Source: Tectiglobus diatomicola (GTDB taxonomy: Bacteria; Pseudomonadota; Alphaproteobacteria; Rhizobiales; Hyphomicrobiaceae). Taken from it: DNA of 64,000 nucleotides. Positions 1 to 10,323 of this stretch are shown here, piece by piece. The stretch's first letter is position 1, and each line of letters opens with the position of its first letter. The position numbers and the translations under genes are program-made. The stretch covers positions 62,001-126,000 of the forward strand of contig JAZDSJ010000012.1 of assembly GCA_039583345.1 (NCBI GenBank). The letters are read 5' to 3'. Below the pieces are notes generated by a model that made no database searches, was not told the DNA's origin, and saw only the letters and a list, made by a program, of their open reading frames with translations.

Positions 1-1863
1 AAGTTTCTATCTGATGACGGGCAGCTAGCACTAATTGTTTTGTCATTAAAACGTGATTTTATAGCCAAGGAAGGCGCTCAACAAACTATTTACGAAATTC
101 AGAGTACAGCAGAAGCCGCTCTAAAATCTGCAGGTCTTACCGTACGTCTTACTGGTGCGCCGGTAATGCAGCTTGAAATCCGAAATGCAGTGGAACGAGA
201 CCAGCTAATCTATAACGGCCTGGGGTTTGTTCTTGGTGCTTTAACCGCATTTCTATTTTTCCGCAGGGTATCTTTGACTATTTTAGTTATTATGGGGCCA
301 TCAATTGCCATCCTTTGGACACTTGGTGTTGTTGGTAATTTGGACTTTCGATTAAACATTTTTATTAATGTGCTCACACCGCTCATTTTAGTGTCTGGGT
401 TTTCAGATTCAATGCACTTAGTATTTGCAATACGACGAAACATTCTTAAAGGTAAAGATCGTCTCTTTGCTGCTCGCAGCGCCATTAGAGAAGTTGCTCC
501 GGCCTGTTTGTTGACGGCAATGAATGCTTCACTGGCATTGCTATCGTTCGCTCTTGCTGAGACTGCTCTCATTAAAACTTTTGGTTTGGCTGCAATAATT
601 GCAATAGGTATCTCTTATTTAGCTGTCGCCGTTGTAGTTCCTACTTTGGCTGTTTTTATTGTAAGCAACGAATCTGGAAGTGAACGCGACGACGCTGAAA
701 ATAATTCAGCAATGAAATTACTTAAAGCCATTACGGAATCTATTGTGCGCAGAGTCGCATCTGCTCCACTTAGGTGGTTTTCTCTCAGCGTTATAATAGT
801 TGTTGTTACTGGTTTTATTTATCTTCAACTCGAACCAAGGTATCGGTTAGCAGACCAAGTTCCAGATAAAGAACAAGCTCTAGAAGCGTCGGCCAGTCTC
901 GACCGTAATTTGACAGGAGCTAATCCTATTCACATTATGATCGAATGGTCCAATGAGGCGAGCATATACGATGAAAAGACATTGTCTGTGATCAAAGCCT
1001 CTCATAATATACTCGAAGAACAGGCCGGTTTGGGGAATGTCTGGTCTCTTGAAAGTTTGCGCCGATGGCTTGCTGCTGCAGGTGATGACAGCACTGAGAC
1101 GGTTAGAGGGTACGTTCGTATTCTTCCGACCCATCTTCAATCACGCTTTCTTTCTAATGATCAAAAGGCTGTTCTTGTTACTGGCCGCCTGCCGGACATT
1201 GATGCTAACAAGCTCTTAGCTAAGGTAGAACTCATAGACAACGCTTTAAAACCAATTCGTTCAATTTACCCCGATTATAAAATATCGGTTACTGGTCTAT
1301 CTGTCATAGCTGCACAGAATTCAAATAAATTGATAAACGAGCTAAATTTAGGCTTGATTGGCGACATGTTTATAATTTTTGTTTTTCTAGGGATTGCACT
1401 TCGTTCCATTTTAGTAAGTTTTGCTAGTATACTTCCATCACTTTTTCCAATATTTATAACTGGTTGTGTACTTTGGTTTTTAGATAGCGGTTTGCAATTC
1501 GCTTCCATTATTGCTATAACTACCGCCTTTGCCTTAGCTATTGACTCCACTATTCATTTTCTCAACCGTTATCGTATAGAGGAGTCTCGGCTTGGCCCCT
1601 GTGCTAACTATCACGATATATTGATATCTAGCATTCACCATATTGGTCCAGCAATTGTATTAACAACAATAGTTTTGACACTCGGACTTAGCGTAACTGT
1701 ACTTTCTAGTCTTCCTTCTCTGCGTTCATTTGGCATGCTTACGGGTGTTTGCCTGTCCGCTTCTTTGATAGGTCAGCTTGTGGTATTACCTGCCTCTGTA
1801 GCATTCTACCGCCGCATATGGCCATATAAAGAAAAGCTGGTTAATAATGTAGAAGACATATAA
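1..1863 (+). CDS. RND/MMPL-family exporter, 3' part (5' end outside window)
   Basis: The reading frame is open from the first base, so the apparent TTG start at 40 is internal; 620 codons of the C-terminal part are visible. The protein alternates hydrophobic blocks with a large soluble domain, the layout of half to three quarters of an RND transporter. The first membrane block (about window residues 65-225) contains the MMPL-like VSGFSDSMHL segment. The periplasmic domain spans about 275-445, and the second membrane block (about 450-610) contains the matching AIDSTIHFLNRYR segment. Members of this HAE3/MMPL group export lipids or hydrophobic compounds across the inner membrane using proton motive force; the substrate cannot be read from sequence. 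No frame damage is seen. A hopanoid-type (HpnN) or unassigned exporter are both possible. Confidence 0.85.
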   Translation, partial: KFLSDDGQLALIVLSLKRDFIAKEGAQQTIYEIQSTAEAALKSAGLTVRLTGAPVMQLEIRNAVERDQLIYNGLGFVLGALTAFLFFRRVSLTILVIMGPSIAILWTLGVVGNLDFRLNIFINVLTPLILVSGFSDSMHLVFAIRRNILKGKDRLFAARSAIREVAPACLLTAMNASLALLSFALAETALIKTFGLAAIIAIGISYLAVAVVVPTLAVFIVSNESGSERDDAENNSAMKLLKAITESIVRRVASAPLRWFSLSVIIVVVTGFIYLQLEPRYRLADQVPDKEQALEASASLDRNLTGANPIHIMIEWSNEASIYDEKTLSVIKASHNILEEQAGLGNVWSLESLRRWLAAAGDDSTETVRGYVRILPTHLQSRFLSNDQKAVLVTGRLPDIDANKLLAKVELIDNALKPIRSIYPDYKISVTGLSVIAAQNSNKLINELNLGLIGDMFIIFVFLGIALRSILVSFASILPSLFPIFITGCVLWFLDSGLQFASIIAITTAFALAIDSTIHFLNRYRIEESRLGPCANYHDILISSIHHIGPAIVLTTIVLTLGLSVTVLSSLPSLRSFGMLTGVCLSASLIGQLVVLPASVAFYRRIWPYKEKLVNNVEDI

Positions 1864-2485
1864 ATTTTCAACTTATAACGTGTCAATACATAAGAAACTC
1901 CAGGATTAGTGATCAATAATTTTTATATACGATTTTCGTTTTACTTTTACATCGAATATCACATTCGAAAAAATCTGTTGTTCACAACCTAAATGTAACA
2001 AATTGCGGGAGCCTTAATTGGCTGTAAGATACATTATAATTAACAAATATTGAAGTGGGATTACTTTCAATGTATTCATAACAAGGATTAATATGAAGCA
2101 AGATATATGGCAATTAAGTGATTTCTAACATAGTGGGAAATAACTGAAATAAAGTAACTTATAGTTTACCAGTTTTAAAACAGACTTAGTATAAAGGCAT
2201 AATATTTATACCTAGTTTTTGCTTCTTCACAAACTTCATAAATTAAATTTCAAATATTCTTAGCGCTTAATATATATAGACATGCATTTAAAACTTGTAC
2301 TTTTTATGTATAAATTAACGTCAAAATAATTTTTATCAAATAAAATTAATATCCAAGTTTGAATACTATGATATAGTTAGTTTATATAGTTAGTCATTTT
2401 TATGATGTAAAAAGTTTGATAAATGTGAGAAAAAAGAATAGTCTGACTTAGATACAAGTCAAATTTTCAGAGGAATTAGAGAAAT
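1864..2485. other. Gene-free AT-rich spacer
   Basis: No reading frame, RNA gene or clear terminator is recognised. The last 20 bases hold the ribosome binding site (GAGGAATT) of the BI-1 gene. Confidence 0.6.
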
Positions 2486-3256
2486 ATGTCTCAGTTCAAT
2501 AATCGTTATGCTGAATCTAATCTTCGCACCCAACAGGGTGTCGTCGACGCAGGCTTGAGATCCTACATGCTAGGCGTCTACAACTACATGACATTAGGTG
2601 TAGCTCTGACAGGTGTTGTTGCCTATATAATTTACACTATGATGGTTACAACGGATTCATCTCAAGCTGCAGCAACCTTAAAAGATGGTACCATGCTTAC
2701 TCAGCTTGGATACCTTTTAATGGTCTCACCGTTAAAGTGGGTCGTGATGCTTATGCCGCTTTTGTTCATTCTAGTAATGTCTTTCGCTCGCATGAGTTCA
2801 GCAAACGCGCAAATTGTTTTTTGGGCTTTTGCCGCTGTCATGGGCGTTTCAATATCTTCGACATTTGTTGTCTTTAATCTTGGATCCATTTTTCAGATTT
2901 TTTTCATCACTGCTGCAGCTTTTGCGTCATTAAGCCTTTATGGCTACACTACTAAGAAAGATTTGTCAGGCTTGGGATCTTTTCTAATAATGGGCCTTGT
3001 TGGCTTGTTCTTAGCAGGAATAGTTAATATATTTCTACAAGCAAGTGCACTGCAATTTGCAATACTTGTGATTGGCGTGTTAGTTTTTGCTGGCCTTACA
3101 GCTTATGATACACAACGCATTAAGGATGAGTATTATTTGGTAGCAGGAGATAGAGAAGCAATGGCAAAAGCATCTATATTCGGTGCTCTGACTCTATATC
3201 TAGATTTTGTTAATATGTTCATGATGTTGTTACAATTGCTCGGTGACCGTGAGTAG
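2486..3256 (+). CDS. Bax inhibitor-1 / YccA family membrane protein
   Basis: An intact 256-residue protein with a soluble N-terminal tail of about 25 residues and then about seven hydrophobic helices, the BI-1 (UPF0005, YbhL/YccA) architecture and length. The family's C-terminal signature is present: the helix with LYLDFVNMFMMLLQLLG, ending in a short charged tail. It also has the AYDTQRIKDEY segment typical of bacterial members. Family members are inner-membrane proteins. YccA modulates FtsH proteolysis, and others behave as pH-gated calcium leak channels; which applies here cannot be told. A GAGGAATT ribosome binding site lies about 8 bases before the ATG. It stands alone between two gene-free stretches and is followed by a good hairpin terminator. 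Confidence 0.9.
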   Translation: MSQFNNRYAESNLRTQQGVVDAGLRSYMLGVYNYMTLGVALTGVVAYIIYTMMVTTDSSQAAATLKDGTMLTQLGYLLMVSPLKWVVMLMPLLFILVMSFARMSSANAQIVFWAFAAVMGVSISSTFVVFNLGSIFQIFFITAAAFASLSLYGYTTKKDLSGLGSFLIMGLVGLFLAGIVNIFLQASALQFAILVIGVLVFAGLTAYDTQRIKDEYYLVAGDREAMAKASIFGALTLYLDFVNMFMMLLQLLGDRE

Positions 3257-4127
3257 AAGCTAAATAATTTTAGCAAAAATAGGTTTTGCAAACTCATTAC
3301 TTAATAATTCAACTTTTAGGGAGGATTTCAAGCTTGAAGTCCTTTCTAAATTTCTATTAGTTAAGATTGTTAGCAGATTCGTGCTTTCAGCATATAACTC
3401 TATAGTTGTATTTAGCTTTTTTTAGTTATTATTTAAGTAGTTTTAAGCTTCTAGATATAACATTAACTTACTTTTTATATTGTAAGTTCGTTTTTATAAT
3501 CATAAATTCCATCTAAATTACATAATTTAAATAATTACCTTTTAAGCGCTCAAACATCAGCTAAGATTGTTATCATCAATTCTATTTAGAGTTAAGTTGT
3601 AGTTTTCCATTGGTATATATGGAAGAACTCATAACCCGAATTAAGAATAGTTGAATTTCATGTAGGATATTATTATTTGCAATCCCTAGAGACAGCATTA
3701 CTTAACTAAGGCTCTTTGAAAGAAATACTCTTAATGCACACAATTTAAAAGATTATTTTTATTGAGCTACACTTAAAGATTAGTAAACGATGTAAGTTGT
3801 GAATTTTTTATTAAAGCTATATTGAAAGAGTGTGTATTTAGAGCGGCACTAGATGTCCGTAAATATGGAATGTTTACCTAATAATTATTAGACTATTTTA
3901 ATTTAATTTTATTTCAGGATAACATCTTCTTTAAAAAAATTAAAGCATATCTGGGGACGTAAAACACAGATACAGTTGGAAAGGCTTTGAATTTCGTGAT
4001 ACTTTTCGGAGAATATTCGCGAAAAGCTTAAAGCAGCCATACAATGGGTTACATAAAACTACGAAGAAGTTAAAGTTATAGTCTTTATCTTTAATATGGT
4101 TACTCGAAAATGCACACAGTCTTTAAA
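3257..4127. other. Gene-free spacer with a terminator near its start
   Basis: Two short inverted repeats follow the BI-1 stop (GCTAAA/TTTAGC and GCAAAA/TTTTGC), then the stronger hairpin listed separately. I see nothing else in the rest of this AT-rich stretch. Confidence 0.5.
3322..3347 (+). terminator. Hairpin terminator of the BI-1 gene
   Basis: AGGATTTCA (3322-3330) pairs with TGAAGTCCT (3335-3343), nine pairs with one G-U, around an AGCT loop. TTTCT follows. It lies 65 bases after the BI-1 stop codon. Confidence 0.6.
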
Positions 4128-4202
4128 TGGAGCGGGCGATGAGATTCGAACTCACGACCCTCACGTTGGCAACGTGATGCTCTACCCCTGAGCTACGCCC
4201 GC
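4128..4202 (-). tRNA. tRNA-Gly (anticodon GCC)
   Basis: Read on the minus strand, the acceptor GCGGGCG (5' end at 4202) pairs with CGCCCGC, followed by discriminator U and an encoded CCA (4128-4130). The anticodon stem TCACG/CGTGA encloses the loop TTGCCAA with anticodon GCC. The T loop reads GTTCGAATC. It reads GGC/GGU glycine codons. The neighbours are non-coding on both sides. It is one of two glycine tRNAs in the window. Confidence 0.95.
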
Positions 4203-4599
4203 CTAAGTTTTAGATATACTAAAAATAACTAGGTTGCAAGACTTAACTAAAAAATTATAAAATCTTCACTAAGTAAATTAAAGTGTATATACGAGCCCTG
4301 TATAATCTAACCTCAATTTCTTTTAATAATATGAGAAATGGTATTTAGATAATCAGGCTACATTAGTCACGTTTCATTTGTTGAAAAAAGTTTAATAACA
4401 TAGACTTTATCTATCCCAGGCTTCGCGACAAAGTTACTAGAACCTCTTTAAACGCTTTCATAACATACGTTGAAGTTACCTTACCGCTATTTTTTTGAAA
4501 ACTAGTTTTAAGACTACGTCATCATTTAGTGTCGGTAGTTTACTTGTTTAATGAAAATGTTAACCTTAATTCAAAAACTCCAAATAAAGGTCAAGAACC
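4203..4599. other. Gene-free spacer
   Basis: AT-rich stretch between the tRNA and the chloride-channel pseudogene. I recognise no gene or site. The missing extreme N-terminus of the pseudogene may lie here in unrecognisable form. Confidence 0.5.
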
Positions 4600-6118
4600 A
4601 TTGATTTATTTTCTTGCTGTTTGATAGGGACTATCGTCGCATACTCATCAATCCTATTTCTTGCTTCGATCAACTTTTTCAGTAATGTTTGATTAAATGT
4701 AAATAGTGGGCAAAGTATTACCAGCACTACGGGCATTTCATCACTTTTGATTATATTAGTGCCTACTGCAGGAGGCTTAATTGTCGGTTATATTCACCAA
4801 CCATCTTCCTAAAAAGAATCTGTTTGGAATCTCTGATGTAATTGAGGCACGCTTTTTCAAAGATCACAGTTTGCCGCTAAAAGCTGGTATGTGGAGTTTA
4901 ATTTCCGTGTCCGTTTCGTTGAGTTTTGGTGCTAGTGCTGATTGTGAGGGGCCTATTGTTCACTTTGGAGCGACAATTTCTTCCCACATTCAGAATTTTT
5001 TCAACTTTCACATAGATCAAAACTCACCCTTTTAGGTTGTGGTACAGCCGCTGCGGTTTCCTCAGCATTCAACGCATCTATGGCAGGCATTTTTTTTCCA
5101 TGAAATTATTCTTACTCACTACGCTCCGGCCTCATTTGTCCCAGCTGTAATTTCTTCTGTTTCTGCAACTGTAATTACACGCTTGCATTTAGATGAGCAG
5201 CTAGTGTTCTTAGTTCCAGACTACTAATTTGCCACATGTTGGGAATTTCTAGCATTTCCTTTACTTGGTGTAGTTTGCGCTGTAACAGCGCTTAATTTTA
5301 AATATTCAATTAGAGTTGCGGACAAAACTTTTTTCAAAGATATATCTTCCATTATGGTTGCGCCCTACGATTGGCGGCTTTATGTCGGCATAATCGGACT
5401 ATATTTTCCAAAGGTCCACGGGTTTAAATACGAAGCAAAAGATGCAGCCTTAAAATCACATTACCCGCTTTGTATGATGCTTGTGCTTCTGATTACCAAA
5501 GTGGCAGCAATAGCAATTACACTTGCTACACGTTTCTCAAATGGAGTTTTTTTACCAGCCATATACATAGGTGCAATGGTAGAGAGCTCATTTAGTGTCA
5601 TAAACGGCACGATATTTCCACAAACAAACTCAAATGATGCTCTTTATGCAATTCTTGGCATGGCTGCAGTTAGAAGTGCGGTTTTCTCTGCACCTATTTC
5701 AAGACGATTATTATTATTATAGAGATCACAAGAATACATAGTATCACGATTGCTTTATTACTAACAGTTTCAATTGCTAACGGTCTAACTCGTACAGTAT
5801 TAGAACAGAGTTTTTTATTGGCAAATATCAAAGCGCGGCATCTGCATTTAGTCTAGCTCATGTAAAGAGATTATGCTTTCGCTTAAGGTCGAAGAGTTTG
5901 TTAAATACAAAGACCGTGACTCTTATTTAATAGGTAGCCGGCTCGATATAAACGAAGAATGCGTGACTACCAATGATATTGTTGAAATAGCGTTGCTTGC
6001 ATTTAATAAAACACAAAATGAAAAAATACCAGTTGTCTCAAATCACGAGAACAAGATTGTTAGAGGATTAGTTAATAAAATTGACACAATCAAAGCTTTC
6101 AACGGAGCTCTAATTTAA
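4600..6118 (+). pseudogene. ClC-type chloride channel with C-terminal CBS domain, decayed
   Basis: Successive fragments in different frames line up in order with a ClC channel. LIGTIVAYSSILFLASINFF lies near 4622-4680. PTAGGLIVGYI lies near 4760-4795. A segment from 4781 carries ASADCEGPIVHFGA, the selectivity-filter region (usually GxEGP). Next comes CGTAAAVSSAFNASMAGIFF near 5037-5100, then AFPLLGVVCAVTAL near 5250-5290, and a segment with FSNGVFLPAIYIGAMV near 5540-5580. The last piece is a CBS-like tail (5873-6118). Several frameshifts and stops separate them: near 4680, 4795, 5035, 5100, 5225 and 5720. No single open stretch exceeds about 120 codons, so no working channel can be made. 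ClC proteins move chloride or exchange it for protons. The decay is recent enough for the order and motifs to survive. Confidence 0.88.
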
Positions 6119-6443
6119 AGGCATGCAGAAGAACATAACTGAAAAACGAATCTGACACCTGTCCAGCATTCATCCCTTTTGTTTCATGATGTATGTAATA
6201 GCCCAAAGTGCTTCGCAATAATATTTTTGATATTAATTAAGCTATTACTGTAAAATTTCAGTATATAAATTTGTAATATCTGATTAAGTTTAAGACACAT
6301 AAGCTATAGTGGACTTATAAATTCAAGTTTATACGGTAAATATATTATTAAAAATTAACGTTAAATTAACGTTGTTGAACCCATATTTAAGTAAATGAAT
6401 CTTGCGCTCGTTGCTCTTCACCGCTTTTGCACTGGAGTTGCAG
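6119..6443. other. Spacer before ftsQ, no ddl or murB
   Basis: In most alphaproteobacteria ddl (and murB) sits directly upstream of ftsQ. Nothing resembling it is visible here; the region is AT-rich and presumably holds the promoter for ftsQAZ. Confidence 0.5.
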
Positions 6444-7268
6444 GTGAACAAAACGTGGCTAATGTACATGAGAATGTTTTCAAAAATAGGTATAGTAGTT
6501 TCTATTTTAATTCTAATATTTTCACCTTTTATCCTTATGACATCTGGTGATTACATTCGCTTACCACCACCACTATCAAAACAGATCGATAAAATCGCAG
6601 CTAGCATCGGCCTAAAATTACATACTATTTCGATCACGGGCTTTAATCAAACTTCGGACGAAGATATTTTTATTGCATTGGATCTCGATGATTCCTTAAC
6701 TCTTTTAAACTTCAACGGATATGAAGCAAGTAAACGACTTAAAATGCTACCATGGGTGCAAAGTGTCTTAATCAAACAGACATTTCCACACAGACTAGAT
6801 ATTTACATTAAAGAGCATCAACCCCATGCGTTATGGATTAGCCAAGAAGGTGATATACTTGTAAGTAATAGTGGTCGTCGGTTAGCCTTCGTATATTCAG
6901 AAAAAAAACATAATCTACCTATTATTGAGGGATATGGCGCACCCGAAGCTGCCCATGCATTATTCCAAAATATAAAAAAATATCCGCATTTATTATCCAA
7001 AATATCGCGTGTAGTTCGTGTTGCTGACAGACGTTGGACCTTAGTTTGCGAAGGTGAGCGTCACGTTTTACTTCCTGAAGAAGATTATGATCATGCTCTT
7101 GCAGCTATTATGCAAGGGACAGTCGGAAAAAGAATTATTGATCGTAGTCATACTAGTTTCGATCTAAGAAACACAGGTCAAATTGTTTTACGACCGATCA
7201 CAGAAAATTTAAGATCCACCCAAAGAGACAACGTGTCAGAAAAAGTTAAACGGACTTTTAGGGGCTAG
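6444..7268 (+). CDS. ftsQ: Cell division protein FtsQ
   Basis: A bitopic inner-membrane divisome protein linking early and late division proteins. A short cytoplasmic N-terminus is followed by one hydrophobic helix (about residues 13-33), then a POTRA domain beginning near HTISITGF (about 60). The beta domain includes LPWVQSVLIKQTFP and LDIYIKEHQPHALW, typical of FtsQ. I choose GTG at 6444 because GGAG lies 6 bases upstream; TTG at 6402 and ATG at 6462 are in-frame alternatives. It starts the ftsQ-ftsA-ftsZ order, with ftsA beginning 4 bases after its stop, so they are very probably co-transcribed. The length (274 residues) is slightly short for alphaproteobacterial FtsQ, which often has a longer charged N-terminus. 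Confidence 0.93.
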   Translation: MNKTWLMYMRMFSKIGIVVSILILIFSPFILMTSGDYIRLPPPLSKQIDKIAASIGLKLHTISITGFNQTSDEDIFIALDLDDSLTLLNFNGYEASKRLKMLPWVQSVLIKQTFPHRLDIYIKEHQPHALWISQEGDILVSNSGRRLAFVYSEKKHNLPIIEGYGAPEAAHALFQNIKKYPHLLSKISRVVRVADRRWTLVCEGERHVLLPEEDYDHALAAIMQGTVGKRIIDRSHTSFDLRNTGQIVLRPITENLRSTQRDNVSEKVKRTFRG

Positions 7269-7272
7269 AATC

Positions 7273-8553
7273 ATGGTCTTGTCACGCTCGCTACGTAATG
7301 ACGTTGTTGCACTGCTTGATATTGGCTCATCAAAGATCTCCTGTGCTATATTACAACGTCATCATGATAAACGTACTTCTTCAAGCCAAGTTATTGGTTT
7401 TTCTCAACGGCGCGCAGAAGGCATACGGTCTGGTATGATTGTCGATTTTGACCGTGCTGAACATGCTGTCCGCGGCGTAATTGGAGATGCAGAAACAAAT
7501 GCTAAAACTAGAGTTAAGAACGTTCGAGTAGCATACTCATCAAGTCAACTTAGTTCAAACCACTTTATAGCCAATTTTAAACTTGAAACAGGTCGTGTAC
7601 GCCCAGAAGATATTAAACGTATAATTATTAGTGCGCGCCAATATGCTGAACGTAAGGGTCGTAAACTTATTCATCTGAATATCATACATTACACATTAGA
7701 TGGTGAAGCGGGAATTAATAATCCTGTAAATATGATTGGTAGATGGCTTTGTTGTCAAATTCACGCTATCACAACTACTTTAACCTCTCTAAAAAATTTA
7801 GAGAGTTTGATTGAGCGCTGTCATTTAAGTGTACATGATATTGTACCCGCTAGCTTTACCTCTGCCACAGCAGTAACTACAATGGACGAACAGAAACTAG
7901 GGGTAACCTGCATTGACATTGGTGCTTACGCAACAAAAATAGCAGCCATTTTAGACAATAAGTTTATTTACAATGATACAATATCTATCGGTGGAAGTAT
8001 CTTAACACATGATATAGCCAAAGCTCTTTCGATATCAGTTGCAGAAGCTGAAGAAATTAAAACGCTGCATGGTACAGTCTTGTATCAGAATAGAGTAGGA
8101 GATTTAGATCTATCCCGGTGGAAGTCCAAAGCTAACCAATTAGTAATCTATAAAACTTCACATGGGGATCGAAGAGAAATATCCGTGGTTGAGTTATCGA
8201 GCATCCTGCTTTCAAGAACACGGCGTCAACTCGAGTTCATTAAGGAGCGGTTAGACAAAAGTGTTATAACACGTGAGTTTACTCAAAACATAGTTCTGAC
8301 CGGTGGTGCCAGTAAACTTAACGGTCTTTATGACCTTGCTTTTGAGATTTTTAATCGTCCCGTTCGCATTGGTAACCCACTAAGTTTTAATGGAGTACCA
8401 TCTGAATATCAAGGACCCTCACTATCAACTCTAGCTGGCCTAAGTGTAGTGGATATGAAAACTGAAGAAATGATATATCTAAATGATGTAGATACCCCGC
8501 TTGACGAGTTGTACATAAAGCGTATGGAACAGTGGCTTCGAGAAAGCTTTTGA
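7273..8553 (+). CDS. ftsA: Cell division protein FtsA
   Basis: Actin-like ATPase that tethers FtsZ to the membrane and recruits later division proteins. The phosphate-1 loop LLDIGSSK is at residues 14-21, the phosphate-2 motif is CIDIGAYATKIA, and the adenosine motif is VLTGGASKLNG. The protein ends in an amphipathic helix RMEQWLRESF, the usual FtsA membrane-targeting tail. The length of 426 residues is normal. The ATG is preceded by AGGGG. It sits between ftsQ (4-base gap) and ftsZ (117-base gap). No damage is seen. Confidence 0.97.
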   Translation: MVLSRSLRNDVVALLDIGSSKISCAILQRHHDKRTSSSQVIGFSQRRAEGIRSGMIVDFDRAEHAVRGVIGDAETNAKTRVKNVRVAYSSSQLSSNHFIANFKLETGRVRPEDIKRIIISARQYAERKGRKLIHLNIIHYTLDGEAGINNPVNMIGRWLCCQIHAITTTLTSLKNLESLIERCHLSVHDIVPASFTSATAVTTMDEQKLGVTCIDIGAYATKIAAILDNKFIYNDTISIGGSILTHDIAKALSISVAEAEEIKTLHGTVLYQNRVGDLDLSRWKSKANQLVIYKTSHGDRREISVVELSSILLSRTRRQLEFIKERLDKSVITREFTQNIVLTGGASKLNGLYDLAFEIFNRPVRIGNPLSFNGVPSEYQGPSLSTLAGLSVVDMKTEEMIYLNDVDTPLDELYIKRMEQWLRESF

Positions 8554-8670
8554 AGTGAGTTTAGTTAAAAAAACCGATCATTTTGCGTGCAGCCAAGAAC
8601 TAGGTGAAACTGTTAAAGCAGACAATCTTTTTAATGCTAATTTAGCTGTCTGCTTGTATGAGAGGAACGC

Positions 8671-10323
8671 ATGAGCATTTCATATAAATTACCCGAAGTT
8701 ACAGATCTTAAACCACGCATTTCTGTAATTGGTGTTGGAGGTGCTGGCTGTAATGCCATCAATAATATAATTGACTCGGGACTTAAAGGTGCAGATTTCA
8801 TCTCAGCCAATACTGATGCCCAAGCGCTAAAAGCTTCTCGTGCGGACTATCGCTTACAGCTAGGTGCGAAACTAACTGCTGGTCTTGGTTCAGGTGCAAA
8901 TCCTCAAATTGGTCAGCAGGCTGCAGAAGAAGCCATTGATGAGATTCGCTCTCATATCAGCGGATCACACATGGTATTTCTTGCTGCGGGTATGGGCGGA
9001 GGTACTGGAACAGGTGCAGTGCCTGTTATTGCTAAAATGGCACGAGAAATGGACATTCTAACGGTAGCAATTATATCCAAACCGTTTTACTTCGAAGGTG
9101 CACGACGGATGCGTATAGCGGATGTAGGGATTGAAGTTTTACGTGAATGTGTAGATACGCTTATCGTAATTCCTAATCAAAACCTATTTCATCTTGCAAA
9201 CGAAAAAACTACTTTCGCTGAGGCCTTCATTATTGCTGATCAAATCCTTCAATCAGGCGTTGCGTGCATCGTAGATTTGATTATGAAAGAAGGTCATATT
9301 AATCTTGATTTTGCTGATGTCAGAACAGTTATGAAAGACATGGGAACAGCAGTAATGGGCACTGGAAAAGCCTCAGGACAAGATCGTGCAACTAAGGCTG
9401 CAAAAGCTGCCATTTCTAATCCACTTCTTGAAGATATTTCTTTGCGTGATGCTCAGGGTTTACTCGTTTCGATTGTCGGAGGCAATGACGTCACACTTTT
9501 TGAAGTTGACGAAGCAGCAAGTTTTATCAAGCAACAGACTAACCCTGATGCTAATATCATTATAGGTGCAACCTTCGAAGAGAATGTCGAAGATTTCTTG
9601 CGCGTTTCTATCGTGGCATCTGGATTTCCTTCAGCTAATGACTCAAGCCTAATACAATCATCCCAATCCAAAATAGAAAAATCTTTACAAAAAACTCAAC
9701 AAGAACTTTTAGTTAACAGAGCAAACCTATCTCCAGACCGAAACACAAACCTGAATTCGGATAAAGTTCCCAATAGAAAAGAACAAACTGTCTCAAATAT
9801 TTCAACTAAAGCGGATTGTACGTCTACATCTAGGTGCATTGAGGAAAGAACAAATCCTACAAGACCACCTGCACTTCCGTTAATATCAAATACATCTATG
9901 AATGATGACCCTAATATCTGCAAGACACTAGAGGATGAGTTCGCTCGCGCTCTATCAGAGGTAATAGGTAATTCAGATGAAAATATAAAGCAAAATGAAA
10001 TTAACTACCAAGAAATTAATGGAAATTACTGGGAGTCTACCGATGGAATTAAGTTTGTAGATGGCTTTGAACCAGCATTCTCGAACCAGCAATTGCCTGC
10101 GAAAAGTACATGTGCCACATCTAAATTAGATCAAAACACAGATTTTAACCCTGTACCACCAGAAAAATCTCGACGTCTCCTTCCTAAGGCAAGCGATTTC
10201 CCACAAATCGCACAACGCACATTTCAGGATAACGCAGTTAAAAAAGAAGGACAATTCAAATCTAATTTAGATGTAGCAAATATTTTAAAACGTTTAGCCG
10301 GCTTTAGAAAACAGCTAAATTAG
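8671..10323 (+). CDS. ftsZ: Cell division protein FtsZ
   Basis: Tubulin-like GTPase that forms the division ring. The GTP-binding loop GVGGAGCN is at residues 21-28, the tubulin signature GGGTGTG at 109-115, and the catalytic T7 loop NLDFADV at 211-217. The globular domain ends near residue 320. It is followed by an unusually long linker (about 320-530) rich in Asn, Ser, Lys and Thr, then a basic tail with DVANILKRLAGF that occupies the place of the conserved C-terminal peptide binding FtsA. At 550 residues it is longer than the E. coli type (383) but within the alphaproteobacterial range, where long linkers are common. GAGAGGAA precedes the ATG. Confidence 0.97.
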   Translation: MSISYKLPEVTDLKPRISVIGVGGAGCNAINNIIDSGLKGADFISANTDAQALKASRADYRLQLGAKLTAGLGSGANPQIGQQAAEEAIDEIRSHISGSHMVFLAAGMGGGTGTGAVPVIAKMAREMDILTVAIISKPFYFEGARRMRIADVGIEVLRECVDTLIVIPNQNLFHLANEKTTFAEAFIIADQILQSGVACIVDLIMKEGHINLDFADVRTVMKDMGTAVMGTGKASGQDRATKAAKAAISNPLLEDISLRDAQGLLVSIVGGNDVTLFEVDEAASFIKQQTNPDANIIIGATFEENVEDFLRVSIVASGFPSANDSSLIQSSQSKIEKSLQKTQQELLVNRANLSPDRNTNLNSDKVPNRKEQTVSNISTKADCTSTSRCIEERTNPTRPPALPLISNTSMNDDPNICKTLEDEFARALSEVIGNSDENIKQNEINYQEINGNYWESTDGIKFVDGFEPAFSNQQLPAKSTCATSKLDQNTDFNPVPPEKSRRLLPKASDFPQIAQRTFQDNAVKKEGQFKSNLDVANILKRLAGFRKQLN

